NCBI GenBank assembly: GCA_030426265.1
Contig: JAUHYP010000012.1
Span: 1 to 64,000, forward strand
Reading direction: 5' to 3'
Length of the DNA stretch: 64,000 nt
DNA from: Gammaproteobacteria bacterium
Lineage (GTDB): Bacteria; Pseudomonadota; Gammaproteobacteria; Xanthomonadales; SZUA-36
This document shows positions 7,831-17,074 of the stretch, piece by piece (the first letter of the stretch is position 1; every line of letters begins with the position of its first letter). The translations under genes and the position numbers were made by a program. The notes beneath the pieces are model-generated. The model saw only the letters and a program-made list of their open reading frames with translations, made no database searches and was not told where the DNA came from.

Positions 7831-10077
7831 ATGAAAGCCACGCACAGAGACCACTTCAAACTCGCCGCCCTGACCTGCGCCATCGCTGCGGGCCTGGGGC
7901 TTTCCCAAACCGGTTTCGCGCAGGACGCCGCCGCGTCCGACGACGCGGAACTCGACGCCCTGCTGGAGGAAGTGATCGTCACCGCCTCCCGCCGTGAGGA
8001 ATCGCTGCAGGACGTGGCCATCGCCGTGACGGTCATCGACACGCAGGAATACGCCGATGCCGGTTTCGTCGGCATGGATGAGATCCTGCCCTTTGTGCCC
8101 GGTGTGTCCGTGGTGGAGGCCGGCACGCCCTATGGCAACTTCGTCTACATGCGCGGCATCAACGCCGTACTCGCCGCCGGTGTCACCAGCTACGTCGACG
8201 AAATTCCTTTCGGCTCCAGCACGGTGTACACGACTGGCGCGCCGCTCGACGGCACCCTGCTCGACCTGGGCACCATGGACGTACTGAAGGGCCCGCAGGG
8301 CACCCTGTACGGCGCCAGCGCCATCGGCGGCATCCTGAAATTCAACACGCGCAAACCCTCACTCGAGGAGTGGACCGGCAGCGCGTCGGCCAACCTGTCC
8401 GACACCAATGGTGGCGGATTCAACCAGCTCTACCGAGTCAACCTGAACGGACCCCTCATCAAGGACACCCTCGGCATGAGCCTTACAGCGTTCAGCGAGG
8501 ATTCCTCCGGCTACGTGGACAACGTCGCGCTGGGGATCGAGGACTGGGACGACTACGAATACTACGGCGGTTCCGGCAGCCTGTTGTGGGCCGTGACCGA
8601 CAACCTGGAAGTCACTGTCCAGGGCATGTACCAGAATGCGACGCTGGAAGGGACCTCGACCATCCAGGCCAACCATGCCGACGACATGCTCCAGCCGGGC
8701 ATCGGCGCTGGCGAACCGTGGTTCGGCGAATACGAAACCGGTGTGGCCGCCATCAACCCCAGCGAATACGAAGCCCAGCTGCTCGGCCTGACGATTCGCT
8801 ACGACCTGGGCTTTGCCGAGCTGGTGTCCATCACCAGCACGCAGGAACTCAGCTTCGGCCAGGATGCCGACCTGACCGTGCCTTTCGCCGCCTATGCCGA
8901 CCTGTTCTTTCCGCAGAACGCGCCGCATACCTCCGCGGTACTCGAAGCGGAGCTCGGGTTCGACAAGTTCACCCAGGAACTTCGCCTGACATCGGAATCC
9001 AACGGCAAGTTCGAGTGGATCGCCGGCGCGTTCTACGTCGACGAAGACGGCTTCAACGTCCAGGACCTCATCGTTACGCCGGCCGAAGACCTGTTCTACG
9101 CCAACTTCCCGTCGCACTACGAGGAGCTCTCCCTGTTCGGCACCGCCACGTGGTACTTCACCCCGGACTTCGATGCCAGCTTTGGTCTGCGCTGGACGGA
9201 TTACAGCAGCGACGTCGAACTGGTGGCGAGAGGACCCCTGGTGGCCCCGTTGCCCTACTCGGAAATCGGTGACGACGTGACCAACTACCTGTTCAACGTG
9301 CGCTACCGCCCGTCGGACAACACCTCGTTCTACGGTCGCGTGGCCAGTGGCTACCGTGCCGGCGGCGCCAACTTCCTGCTGCTCGACACCAGCGGCAACC
9401 CCGTGACCGCGCCGTTCTATCGGCCGGATGACCTGGTGAGCTACGAGTTCGGCGTCAAGGGCGGCACGGCCGATGGTCGCTTCCAGTATGACGTGGCTGC
9501 GTTCTACATCGACTGGCAGGACTACCAGATCCGCGTGACCCGCGCCGGGCTGGGCGTCGCCGCGAACGCGGAGAAAGCCAGCAGCCAGGGGATCGAGGCG
9601 ACGGTGTCCTACGCGCTCACCGAATCCCTGACAGCAATGGCGTCCGGTGCCTGGGTCAACGCGGAAATGGGCGCGGACGAGCCCGACCTGGGCGCGCCAA
9701 AAGGCGAACAGCTTCCCCTGACGCCAGAGTGGCAGGCCTCCCTTGGTCTGAACTACGACTTCGAGATCGCGCAGTTGCCGGCCCGCGTGGGTGGCACCTA
9801 CCGTTACAAGGGCGAGATGCCGGTCGGCTTCGGTGGCTACACGGATGCGAACGGAACCTATTTCCCGCCCTCGTTGCCACGTGTCGAACTCGACAGCTAC
9901 TCACTGGTGGATCTGAACGCCGGAATCACCGTGGGCGCCTTCGACTTCTCACTGTACGTGACCAACCTGTTCGACGAGTGGGCCTGGACGCACTTCGCAC
10001 CCTCCTCCACGGCCGCCTCCACCGGCACCCCCACACGCCCGCGCACCATCGGCGGCGTGGTTCGCTGGAACTTCTGA
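7831..10077 (+). CDS. TonB-dependent outer-membrane receptor 1
   Basis: A 748-residue TonB-dependent receptor. It has a signal peptide (about 1-30, ending GFAQ), a TonB box region EEVIVTASRREESLQDV, a plug domain with LPFVPGVSVV, MRGI and LKGPQGTLYGASAIGG, and a 22-strand barrel ending in the typical aromatic WNF terminus. This subtype is the large receptor family common in oligotrophic Proteobacteria, and its substrate cannot be read from sequence. It is followed by a strong intrinsic terminator at 10096-10130, so it is probably transcribed alone or with the AraC gene. Flanking genes for D-amino-acid and peptide metabolism suggest a peptide-like ligand (inference). Confidence 0.93.
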   Translation: MKATHRDHFKLAALTCAIAAGLGLSQTGFAQDAAASDDAELDALLEEVIVTASRREESLQDVAIAVTVIDTQEYADAGFVGMDEILPFVPGVSVVEAGTPYGNFVYMRGINAVLAAGVTSYVDEIPFGSSTVYTTGAPLDGTLLDLGTMDVLKGPQGTLYGASAIGGILKFNTRKPSLEEWTGSASANLSDTNGGGFNQLYRVNLNGPLIKDTLGMSLTAFSEDSSGYVDNVALGIEDWDDYEYYGGSGSLLWAVTDNLEVTVQGMYQNATLEGTSTIQANHADDMLQPGIGAGEPWFGEYETGVAAINPSEYEAQLLGLTIRYDLGFAELVSITSTQELSFGQDADLTVPFAAYADLFFPQNAPHTSAVLEAELGFDKFTQELRLTSESNGKFEWIAGAFYVDEDGFNVQDLIVTPAEDLFYANFPSHYEELSLFGTATWYFTPDFDASFGLRWTDYSSDVELVARGPLVAPLPYSEIGDDVTNYLFNVRYRPSDNTSFYGRVASGYRAGGANFLLLDTSGNPVTAPFYRPDDLVSYEFGVKGGTADGRFQYDVAAFYIDWQDYQIRVTRAGLGVAANAEKASSQGIEATVSYALTESLTAMASGAWVNAEMGADEPDLGAPKGEQLPLTPEWQASLGLNYDFEIAQLPARVGGTYRYKGEMPVGFGGYTDANGTYFPPSLPRVELDSYSLVDLNAGITVGAFDFSLYVTNLFDEWAWTHFAPSSTAASTGTPTRPRTIGGVVRWNF

Positions 10078-10095
10078 TCGTTGTATTCTCCCTTG

Positions 10096-10130
10096 CCGGG
10101 GCCCCATCGCGGGCCCCGGACTTCTTTTTG
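10096..10130 (+). terminator. Rho-independent terminator after TonB receptor 1
   Basis: A 9-base GC-only stem (CCGGGGCCC at 10096-10104 pairing with 10111-10119) with a 6-base loop, followed by a T-rich tract CTTCTTTTTG at 10121-10130. It starts 18 bases after the receptor stop codon and ends about 50 bases before the next gene. Confidence 0.85.
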
Positions 10131-10180
10131 AAGCCGCGCCGGCCCCGCGCCGGCGCGACGCTGCCGGCCCGGGTGATTTC

Positions 10181-11764
10181 ATGAACAAGACGTCCCGCCT
10201 TCTGACCGCCTGCGCGATGCTGGCCGCCGTGCCCGCCCTGGCGGCGCCGACCGCCGATGACATTGACGCCCTGGTCGCACGCTCCATGGAGACCTTCGGC
10301 GCCCCCGGCGTCAGCGTCGCCGTGGTGAAGGACGGCGAGGTGGTCCACGCCGCCGGCTACGGCGTGCTGGAGACGGGCGAGCGCGGCAAGGTGGACGAGG
10401 ACAGCCTGTTCCAGATCGGCTCGGTGTCCAAGGCCTTCACCGCCGCGGCCCTGGCGGTGCTGGCCGACGAGGGCAAACTCACCTTCGACGACCGCGTGAT
10501 CGACCACCTGCCGGAATTCCGCCTGTATGACGCCTGGGTCACGCGCGAATTCACCATCCGCGACCTGCTCACCCACCGCAGCGGCCTGCCGCTGGGCGCG
10601 GGCGACCTGCTGCTGTTCCCCGAGGGCGACACCACGCGCGAGGAGATCCTCCAGGCCCTGCGATACTTCGCGCCGACCAGCAGCTTCCGGGCCAAGTACG
10701 ACTACGACAACTCCCTGTACATCGTCGCGGGCCTGGTGGTGGAAGCCGCATCCGAGCTGTCCTTCGAGGACTTCCTGGAGCAGCGCCTGCTGCAGCCGCT
10801 GGGCATGGACGATTGCACGGCCAGTTTCGGCCGCGCCGCGGCCCGCGCCGAAAAGGCCGTGCCGCACCTGGAAGTGGACGGCGAGATCGTCACCACCTAC
10901 ACCGGCCTGAAGGGCGACACGGGTTCGCCGGCCGGCGGCATCACCTGCGACGCGCCGGGCATGGCGCGCTGGATGCAGTTCATTCTGGGCGGCGGCGTGA
11001 CGCCGGAGGGCGAGCGCCTGATCAGCGAGGGCCAGTTCGCCCAACTGCTGGCGCCGGTGACCCTGACCGCGACGCCGGGCTACCTGTCCGCGCACACGGG
11101 CGCGGAGCTGTCCGCCTACGCCCTGGGCTGGGGCATTTCCACCTTCCACGGCCAGCCCATCCACTCCCACGGCGGCGGCCTGCTGGGCATGACCACGCAC
11201 CTTGCCCTGTGGCCGCGCGCGGGCCTGGGCGTGTATGTGAGCAACAACCTGATGTCGCCGCTGCCACGCCCGCTGGCCTACGACATCGCCGAGCTGTACC
11301 TGGACAGCGACGATCCGGACTGGATCGCCGAGATCGACACCCTGTGGCAGGCGCGCCTGGACGCCGGCGCCGACGCGGTGGCCCAGGCCATGGCCGACCG
11401 CGACGCCGACAGCACCCCCAGCCTGGACCTGGACCGCTACGCCGGCACCTACCGCGACGCCTGGTACGGCGACATCACTCTGACGCTGGACGACGAAGGT
11501 CGCCTGTACTTCCGCTCCCCCCGCAGCGAACACCTGGCCGGGCCGCTGGAACACTTCCAGTACGACACCTTCATCGTGCGCTGGGAGGACCGGCGCCTGA
11601 ACGCCGATGCCTACGTGAGCTTCGTGCTGACGCCCCAGGGCGATGTCGAATCCATCGCCATGAAGGCGGTTTCGCCGACAACGGATTTCTCCTTCGACTT
11701 CCACGACCTCGACCTGCGCCGCGTGGCCGGTGCGGCGTCGTCCAGCGATGCCACGGGCGACTGA
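10181..11764 (+). CDS. Serine hydrolase, beta-lactamase/PBP-C fold, with C-terminal accessory domain
   Basis: A 527-residue exported protein with a signal peptide (about 1-22, VPALAA). The catalytic domain (about 23-400) carries SVSK at 81-84, a tyrosine motif YDN near 175 and HGGG near 330. The C-terminal 120 residues (from YAGTYRDAWYGD) look like the small beta-barrel DUF3471-type domain often attached to these enzymes. Unlike the other two serine hydrolases in the window it has no membrane tail, so it should be free in the periplasm. The DUF819 gene starts 3 bases after its stop, indicating an operon. Esterase, D-aminopeptidase or amidase activity are all possible. Confidence 0.88.
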   Translation: MNKTSRLLTACAMLAAVPALAAPTADDIDALVARSMETFGAPGVSVAVVKDGEVVHAAGYGVLETGERGKVDEDSLFQIGSVSKAFTAAALAVLADEGKLTFDDRVIDHLPEFRLYDAWVTREFTIRDLLTHRSGLPLGAGDLLLFPEGDTTREEILQALRYFAPTSSFRAKYDYDNSLYIVAGLVVEAASELSFEDFLEQRLLQPLGMDDCTASFGRAAARAEKAVPHLEVDGEIVTTYTGLKGDTGSPAGGITCDAPGMARWMQFILGGGVTPEGERLISEGQFAQLLAPVTLTATPGYLSAHTGAELSAYALGWGISTFHGQPIHSHGGGLLGMTTHLALWPRAGLGVYVSNNLMSPLPRPLAYDIAELYLDSDDPDWIAEIDTLWQARLDAGADAVAQAMADRDADSTPSLDLDRYAGTYRDAWYGDITLTLDDEGRLYFRSPRSEHLAGPLEHFQYDTFIVRWEDRRLNADAYVSFVLTPQGDVESIAMKAVSPTTDFSFDFHDLDLRRVAGAASSSDATGD

Positions 11765-11767
11765 GGC

Positions 11768-13021
11768 GTGATCCAGGCCGACTGGACCTTCGCGATCTGG
11801 GCCCTGCTCTGCGCCCTGGCGGCATTGGGCTTCTGGAGCGACCGCACGCGGTTGGGCCGCAACGTCTCGGGACTGGCCATCGTGCTGGCCACGGGCATGC
11901 TGCTGTCCAACCTGGGCATCGCGCCGAAAACCGCGCCGGCCTACGGCGTGGTGTGGAGCTTCCTCGTGCCGGTGGCCATTCCGCTGCTGCTGCTCAAGGC
12001 CAACCTGCGGCGCATCCTGAAGGAAACACGCGGCATGCTGCTGCCCTTCATGCTCGGCGCGACGGGCACGACCATCGGCGCCCTGCTGGGCGTGTGGCTG
12101 CTGCCGCTGGGCGAGCACTCGGCCAAACTGGCCGGTGTGTTCAGTGCGACCTACATCGGCGGCTCCATGAACATGGCGGCGGTCACCCAGGCGCTGGAAC
12201 TCGAGCCCGCCCTGGCCATCGCCAGCGTGGCGGCGGACAACGTGGTGGGCGTGGTCTACCTCGGGCTGCTGGCCCTGGCGCCGTCGCTGCTGTTCCTGCA
12301 GCGGTGGTTCCGGGAAGGCGGTGTGGTTGTGGCGCAGGACGGCGCCCCCGAGGGCGCAAGCGCGGAACGGTCGGACACCGAAACGCTGGTCGCCGAACAG
12401 GCGGTCACGCATCGCGATGTGCCAGCCGGCGACGCGGCGATCGATGGGAACGCTGCGGCTGAAGGGCAGGCCGGGGAAACCGAATCGCCGGAACACACCC
12501 GCTTCGACCCCATCCACATCGGCATCGCCCTGGCCCTGTCCTTCGGGCTCTGCTTCGCGGGTCACTGGCTGGCGGAACGGTTCGGCCTGGGCGGCTACTC
12601 CATCCTGTTCATCACGACCCTGGCCGTGGTGTTCGCCAACCTCTTTCCGGGCACGCTCGCGCGCCTGCAGGGCGACTACACGCTGGGCCTGTTCTTCATG
12701 TACCTGTTCTTCGCCGCCATCGGCCTGAGCGCCGACGTGGCCGCGATGATCACGTCCGCGCCGGTCGTCGCGGTGTACGCCGCCATCATCGTGGCCTGCC
12801 ACGCCCTGGTGGTCTTTGGCGTGGGCCGCTTTGTGCGCAGCGACCTGATGGACTCGGTCATCGCCTCCAACGCCTGTTCCGCCGGCCCGGCCAGCGCCGC
12901 CGCCATGGCCGCCGGCAAGGGCCGCCCCGACCTGGTCGCGCCGGCCGTCCTCCTCGGCGTCTTCGGCTACGCCATCGCCAACTTCATCGGCATCGGCCTG
13001 GCCACCGCCCTGGCTGGCTGA
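11768..13021 (+). CDS. DUF819 family multi-pass membrane protein (putative transporter)
   Basis: A 417-residue inner-membrane protein with about ten hydrophobic segments. Two homologous halves are separated by a hydrophilic, low-complexity loop (about residues 185-245), and the motif YIGGSMNMAAV with its second-half counterpart SNACSAGPASAAAMA fits DUF819. The start is a GTG at 11768, 3 bases after the serine hydrolase stop. DUF819 proteins have no firmly established substrate, but they recur near dipeptide epimerases and peptide hydrolases. Its pairing with a periplasmic serine hydrolase suggests import of the hydrolase product (inference). Confidence 0.85.
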   Translation: MIQADWTFAIWALLCALAALGFWSDRTRLGRNVSGLAIVLATGMLLSNLGIAPKTAPAYGVVWSFLVPVAIPLLLLKANLRRILKETRGMLLPFMLGATGTTIGALLGVWLLPLGEHSAKLAGVFSATYIGGSMNMAAVTQALELEPALAIASVAADNVVGVVYLGLLALAPSLLFLQRWFREGGVVVAQDGAPEGASAERSDTETLVAEQAVTHRDVPAGDAAIDGNAAAEGQAGETESPEHTRFDPIHIGIALALSFGLCFAGHWLAERFGLGGYSILFITTLAVVFANLFPGTLARLQGDYTLGLFFMYLFFAAIGLSADVAAMITSAPVVAVYAAIIVACHALVVFGVGRFVRSDLMDSVIASNACSAGPASAAAMAAGKGRPDLVAPAVLLGVFGYAIANFIGIGLATALAG

Positions 13022-13028
13022 GGGTGGT

Positions 13029-13436
13029 TCAACTCTTGAACGGGTTGATGATCCTGAGTTGACCTTCAATCAGCTGACCGTGTTGCAGGTCTTCGGTGAA
13101 AACAATCTTGCAACCTGCCAGCGTCGCAGAGGCCAGGATCATTGCATCGTAGATGGACAGCCCGTAACGCTCGGCCAGCGACATGCCGAGGTCGTGCGTC
13201 TCCAGTCCAAGGGCTTCCACCAGGCACAGTTCACGAATGGTGTTCAATGCCTCGTGGATTTCATGCCAGGGCATTCCGAGCTTTCGGGATGCGACGGACG
13301 CAAACTCGTTCAGCACCTGCACGCTGATTCGGCCACCGGCCGCGACCAGCGATTCGGCACGATCCGCCTTCGAGGCGTCGCCGGACAGCAGATAGAGCAG
13401 TACGTTCGTGTCCAGGAACGGGTCAGTCCCGTTCAT
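13029..13436 (-). CDS. PIN-domain toxin (VapC-like ribonuclease)
   Basis: A 135-residue PIN domain. The acidic catalytic set is complete: Asp9 in FLDTNVLLY, Glu44 in VLNEFASV, Asp97 in SIYDAMILAS and Asp116 in FTEDLQHG. VapC-type toxins are Mg-dependent RNases that cleave tRNA or rRNA loops when free of antitoxin. The ATG at 13436 overlaps the last 14 bases of the antitoxin gene, and the longer open frame upstream of it is only overlap. Its 3' end is 7 bases from the convergent end of the DUF819 gene. Confidence 0.92.
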   Translation of the reverse strand: MNGTDPFLDTNVLLYLLSGDASKADRAESLVAAGGRISVQVLNEFASVASRKLGMPWHEIHEALNTIRELCLVEALGLETHDLGMSLAERYGLSIYDAMILASATLAGCKIVFTEDLQHGQLIEGQLRIINPFKS

Positions 13437-13656
13437 GGACTTCCAGGCGATCGAACACGAAGTCATCCGGGAGGCGGCCGCGGTACTTGCGCAGGCGCGC
13501 CAGCAACTCGCCACGGTCGGGCGATTTGCTCACGGCGAAGGTACGCGCGCCTTCGACGTGAATCTGGATGTCATCACCCTCCTTGAGCCCGAGGGCTTGT
13601 ACGACGGCTGCGGGCAGTCTCACTGCCAGGCTGTTTCCCCACTTGGATACTTGCAT
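13423..13656 (-). CDS. AbrB/MazE-type antitoxin (VapB-like)
   Basis: A 77-residue protein. The N-terminal swapped-hairpin DNA-binding fold reads MQVSKWGNSLAVRLPAAVV, followed by LGLKEGDDIQIHV; the acidic C-terminal part would wrap the toxin. The start at 13656 is preceded by GGGAGAGG six bases upstream. An ATG six codons earlier is possible but lacks a ribosome site. It overlaps the PIN toxin by 14 bases, the usual antitoxin-first order. Two perfect palindromes lie directly upstream and probably mediate autoregulation. Confidence 0.9.
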   Translation of the reverse strand: MQVSKWGNSLAVRLPAAVVQALGLKEGDDIQIHVEGARTFAVSKSPDRGELLARLRKYRGRLPDDFVFDRLEVHERD

Positions 13657-13680
13657 GAACCTCTCCCGCACCAACGGTTA

Positions 13681-13723
13681 GATATACAACTTTTAATGTA
13701 TATCCAGACAGGTTTTCCTGTCT
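13681..13723. promoter_or_regulatory. Twin palindromes upstream of the toxin-antitoxin operon
   Basis: GATATAC at 13681-13687 is mirrored by GTATATC at 13698-13704 around a 10-base AT-rich spacer. Directly after it AGACAGG at 13706-13712 is mirrored by CCTGTCT at 13717-13723 around TTTT. They lie 24-67 bases upstream of the antitoxin start, where an AbrB-fold antitoxin is expected to bind for autoregulation. The TATAC core of the first may also form part of the promoter. Confidence 0.6.
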
Positions 13724-13925
13724 ATCTTCCGTGATCTCGACAAGCTGTACGGAAATGACGACCCGGTTCGTCGGATATCACTGCACCCACACAAGCTTTT
13801 GCCCTGATCCGAAAGGGTTCATTCTTCTGAGAGCAGAACGGGAGCTCAACGCCTAGTATTCCCTGTGTAAGCAGGCACCCGCTGGCCATTCCGGCGGGTT
13901 GGACACGCTATCGGGGGAAACAGCA

Positions 13926-16295
13926 ATGGGCTCGAACTCACGTTTTTCAGGCGGCCGGGCCGTCTTCATGTCACTGGGGATCTGCGGGCTGGCCATCGCC
14001 CACGCCGCCTCGGCGGCGGATTCCTTCGACCGCACGCAGCTGCCCATATCCGAACCGGACCCGGAGCATTACACGGTGCTCGACGTCCGTGACGCCGAGC
14101 CGCCACCCCGCTGGGAAGTCACGGCCCCGGAGGCCGCCCCGAACGTGGTGATCATCCTGATCGACGATCTCGGCTTTGGCGCGACGTCGACCTTCGGCGG
14201 TCCGATTCCCACGCCCACGCTGGATCGCCTCGCGGCCGACGGCCTGCGTTACAACAACTTCCACACGACCGCGCTGTGTTCGCCCACCCGCGTGGCGCTC
14301 AAATCGGGGCGCAATCACCACACGGCCAACGCCGGCTCGATCATGGAGACATCGACGGCCTACCCGGGCAACACTGGCCGCATTCCGAACCGCGTCGCGC
14401 CCCTGGCCGAGATGTTGCGCCTCAACGGCTACAGCACCGGGGCCTTCGGCAAGTGGCACGAGACCGCCGCCTGGGAAACCAGCGTGTCCGGCCCCTTCGA
14501 CCGCTGGCCCATCCACCAGGGCTTCGACAAGTTCTACGGCTTCATCGGCGGCGAGACCGACCAGTGGTCGCCGCTGATCTTCGATGGCGTGAAGCGCATC
14601 AACCCGCCGCGGACCGAGGACTACCATTTCACCGAGGACATGACCGACCAGGCCATCAACTGGGTGAAGGCCCAGCAGTCGCTCACGCCCGACAAGCCGT
14701 TTTTCGTGTACTTCGCCACCGGCGCCGTGCACGCGCCGCACCACGTGCCGAAAGAATGGATCGAGCAGTTCCACGGCCGGTTCGACGAGGGCTGGGACAG
14801 CGTGCGACAACTCTCCTACGAGCGCCAGAAGGCGGCCGGCATCATACCGGCCGGCACCCAGCTTCCCCCCAGGCCCGAGGACATTTCCGCCTGGGACGCC
14901 CTGCCCGAGGACCACAAGACCCTGTTCCGGCGCCAGGCCGAGGTCTTCGCCGGCTTCGTGGCGCACACCGACCACAACATCGGGCGCCTGGTCGATGCGA
15001 TCGAGGGCATCGGCGAGCTGGACAACACGCTGATTTTCTACATCGCCGGCGACAACGGCACCAGCGCCGAGGGCGGCATGGTCGGCATGTTCAACGAGAT
15101 GACCTACTTCAACGGCGTGCAGGAAACGGTTTCGGATCTGCTTCCGCTGCTCGACCAGTGGGGCAGCCCGGAAACCTTCCCCCACATGTCCGCCGGCTGG
15201 GCCGTGGCCTTCGACTCGCCCTTCAAGTGGACCAAGCAGGTGGCCTCGGACTTCGGCGGCACGCGCAACGGCCTGGTCGTGCACTGGCCGGATGGCATCG
15301 AGGCCGGCGGCGGCATTCGCAGCCAGTTCAGCCACGTGATCGACGTGGCCCCCACGGTGCTGGAGGCGGCCACGCTGCCGGAACCCACGGTGGTCAACGG
15401 CACGCCGCAGACGCCGATCGAGGGCACCAGCATGCTCTACAGCTTCAATGACGCGGACGCGCCGGAGCGGCACACGACACAGTACTTCGAGATCTTCGGC
15501 AACCGGGCGATCTACGAGGACGGCTGGTTCGCGCGCACGATCCACTACGCGCCGTGGAACACGGGCGAGCGCAAGCCGCTGACCGACGACGTCTGGGAGC
15601 TCTACCAGGTCGGGAACGATTTCAGCCTGGCCAACAATCTTGCCGCGCAGGAGCCGGAAAAGCTCGAGGCGATGAAAGCCCTGTTCATGGCCGAAGCCGA
15701 GAAATACCACGTGCTGCCCATCGACGATCGACTCATGGGCCGCACCAACCCCGCGATCGCGGGCCGGCCGGACCTCATCGGTGACCGGACCTCGCTCACG
15801 CTCTACGAGGGCATGGACGGCATGCTCGAGAACACCTTCATCAACATCAAGAGCCGCTCCCTGACCATCACCGCCGACGTCGAGATCCCCGAAGGCGGCG
15901 CCTCCGGCGCGATCCTGGTCCAGGGCAGCCGCTACGGCGGTTGGTCCTTGCACATGCGCGAGGGCAGGCCCGCCTACGAGTACAACTTCCTCGGCCTGGA
16001 GCGCTTCGTCGTCGAGGCTCCGGAGGCGCTGCCCGCCGGACCGGCCACCGTGGTGCTGGACTTCGACTACGACGGCGGCGGCCTCGGCAAGGGCGGGGAC
16101 GCCACGCTGCTGGTCAACGGGGAAAAGGTCGCCGAGGGCCGGGTCGAACGCACGCAGCCTTTCGTCTTCTCCGCCGACGAAACCGCGGACGTGGGCCTGG
16201 ACAACCAGACACCGGTGGCGAAGGGCATCGGGTATGGCCCCGAAGAGACGAAATTCACCGGCAGGATTCACCAGGTCGTGGTGACCGTGGAATGA
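13926..16295 (+). CDS. Arylsulfatase (sulfatase family S1), exported
   Basis: A 789-residue sulfatase starting at ATG 13926; a TTG nine codons earlier is also in frame. A signal peptide (about 1-31, AASA) precedes the alkaline-phosphatase-fold domain. The metal-binding start IILIDDLGFGA (Asp80-Asp81) and the formylglycine motif CSPTR (Cys118-Arg122, followed by SGR) are intact, so activity needs a maturase encoded elsewhere. The last 170 residues (from ITADVEIPEGGASGAILVQG) form a beta-rich lectin-like domain typical of the long arylsulfatase subgroup. The substrate is unknown. Its stop overlaps the start of the next gene as ATGA. Confidence 0.92.
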   Translation: MGSNSRFSGGRAVFMSLGICGLAIAHAASAADSFDRTQLPISEPDPEHYTVLDVRDAEPPPRWEVTAPEAAPNVVIILIDDLGFGATSTFGGPIPTPTLDRLAADGLRYNNFHTTALCSPTRVALKSGRNHHTANAGSIMETSTAYPGNTGRIPNRVAPLAEMLRLNGYSTGAFGKWHETAAWETSVSGPFDRWPIHQGFDKFYGFIGGETDQWSPLIFDGVKRINPPRTEDYHFTEDMTDQAINWVKAQQSLTPDKPFFVYFATGAVHAPHHVPKEWIEQFHGRFDEGWDSVRQLSYERQKAAGIIPAGTQLPPRPEDISAWDALPEDHKTLFRRQAEVFAGFVAHTDHNIGRLVDAIEGIGELDNTLIFYIAGDNGTSAEGGMVGMFNEMTYFNGVQETVSDLLPLLDQWGSPETFPHMSAGWAVAFDSPFKWTKQVASDFGGTRNGLVVHWPDGIEAGGGIRSQFSHVIDVAPTVLEAATLPEPTVVNGTPQTPIEGTSMLYSFNDADAPERHTTQYFEIFGNRAIYEDGWFARTIHYAPWNTGERKPLTDDVWELYQVGNDFSLANNLAAQEPEKLEAMKALFMAEAEKYHVLPIDDRLMGRTNPAIAGRPDLIGDRTSLTLYEGMDGMLENTFINIKSRSLTITADVEIPEGGASGAILVQGSRYGGWSLHMREGRPAYEYNFLGLERFVVEAPEALPAGPATVVLDFDYDGGGLGKGGDATLLVNGEKVAEGRVERTQPFVFSADETADVGLDNQTPVAKGIGYGPEETKFTGRIHQVVVTVE

Positions 16296-17074
16296 AGGCG
16301 CGAGATCAAAGCACGACGCCCCGAATGAGTGCGCTGTCCAGTGCGGTCCTGGCGCTCATCGCCATTGCCTGGTCATTGAATGCCGCGGCGCAGTCCTCGG
16401 CATCTTCCGATGACTGGCGCCAGACCCTGGACATCTACCTGCTGGCGCCGACCATCGAAGGCACCACCGGCATCGGTCCGACCGATACCGATGTGGATGT
16501 GGACGCCGAGACCGTGTTCGACACCCTGCAGGGCGCCTTCCTGGCGATGTATGCCGCCGAGAAGGAAACCTGGGGCGTGTTTGCCGACATCGTCTACATG
16601 GACCTGGAAGCGGACATCGAGGGTCCGAATGGCCTGGTGACCGGCGAACTGGGCAACAAGCAGTTCACGGGCGCCCTGGCGGGCACACGCCGGATGAACG
16701 AGCACTGGCAGCTGATGGCCGGCGCCATGTACACCGACATCACCCTGAGCCTGGACACGCAGGGGCCCATGGGTGATCAGCGCCGCCGCCGCAGCGAGTC
16801 CTGGGTGGACCCCTTCATCGGCGCGCGCTTCGAGACGCCCCTGGGGGAGAAGTGGGGTTTTGGCGCCTTCGGCTACTGGGGCGGCTGGGGCGTGGGCTCG
16901 GACGCGATGTGGTCGGTCAATGCCGGATTCGGCTACCGCTTCGGCGAACACAACGGCATCACGCTGCTCTACCGCTACATCGACTTCAACTACGAGGACG
17001 GCGAGGGCCTGGACCGCTTCCGGTTCGACATCGCCGAGCACGGCCCGGCCCTGGGCTGGCGGATCCGCTTCTAG
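16292..17074 (+). CDS. Outer-membrane beta-barrel protein coupled to the arylsulfatase
   Basis: A 260-residue protein with an N-terminal signal (cleavage near NAAAQ, residue 35) and an alternating hydrophobic pattern of beta strands ending in the aromatic RIRF. It resembles small OmpW/OmpA-like eight-stranded barrels (inference from length and pattern). The ATG at 16292 overlaps the sulfatase stop by 4 bases, which implies translational coupling; an internal ATG at 16325 would still retain the signal. It could be the export or entry route for the sulfated substrate. Its 3' end overlaps the convergent hydrolase gene by 4 bases. Confidence 0.8.
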   Translation: MKARDQSTTPRMSALSSAVLALIAIAWSLNAAAQSSASSDDWRQTLDIYLLAPTIEGTTGIGPTDTDVDVDAETVFDTLQGAFLAMYAAEKETWGVFADIVYMDLEADIEGPNGLVTGELGNKQFTGALAGTRRMNEHWQLMAGAMYTDITLSLDTQGPMGDQRRRRSESWVDPFIGARFETPLGEKWGFGAFGYWGGWGVGSDAMWSVNAGFGYRFGEHNGITLLYRYIDFNYEDGEGLDRFRFDIAEHGPALGWRIRF

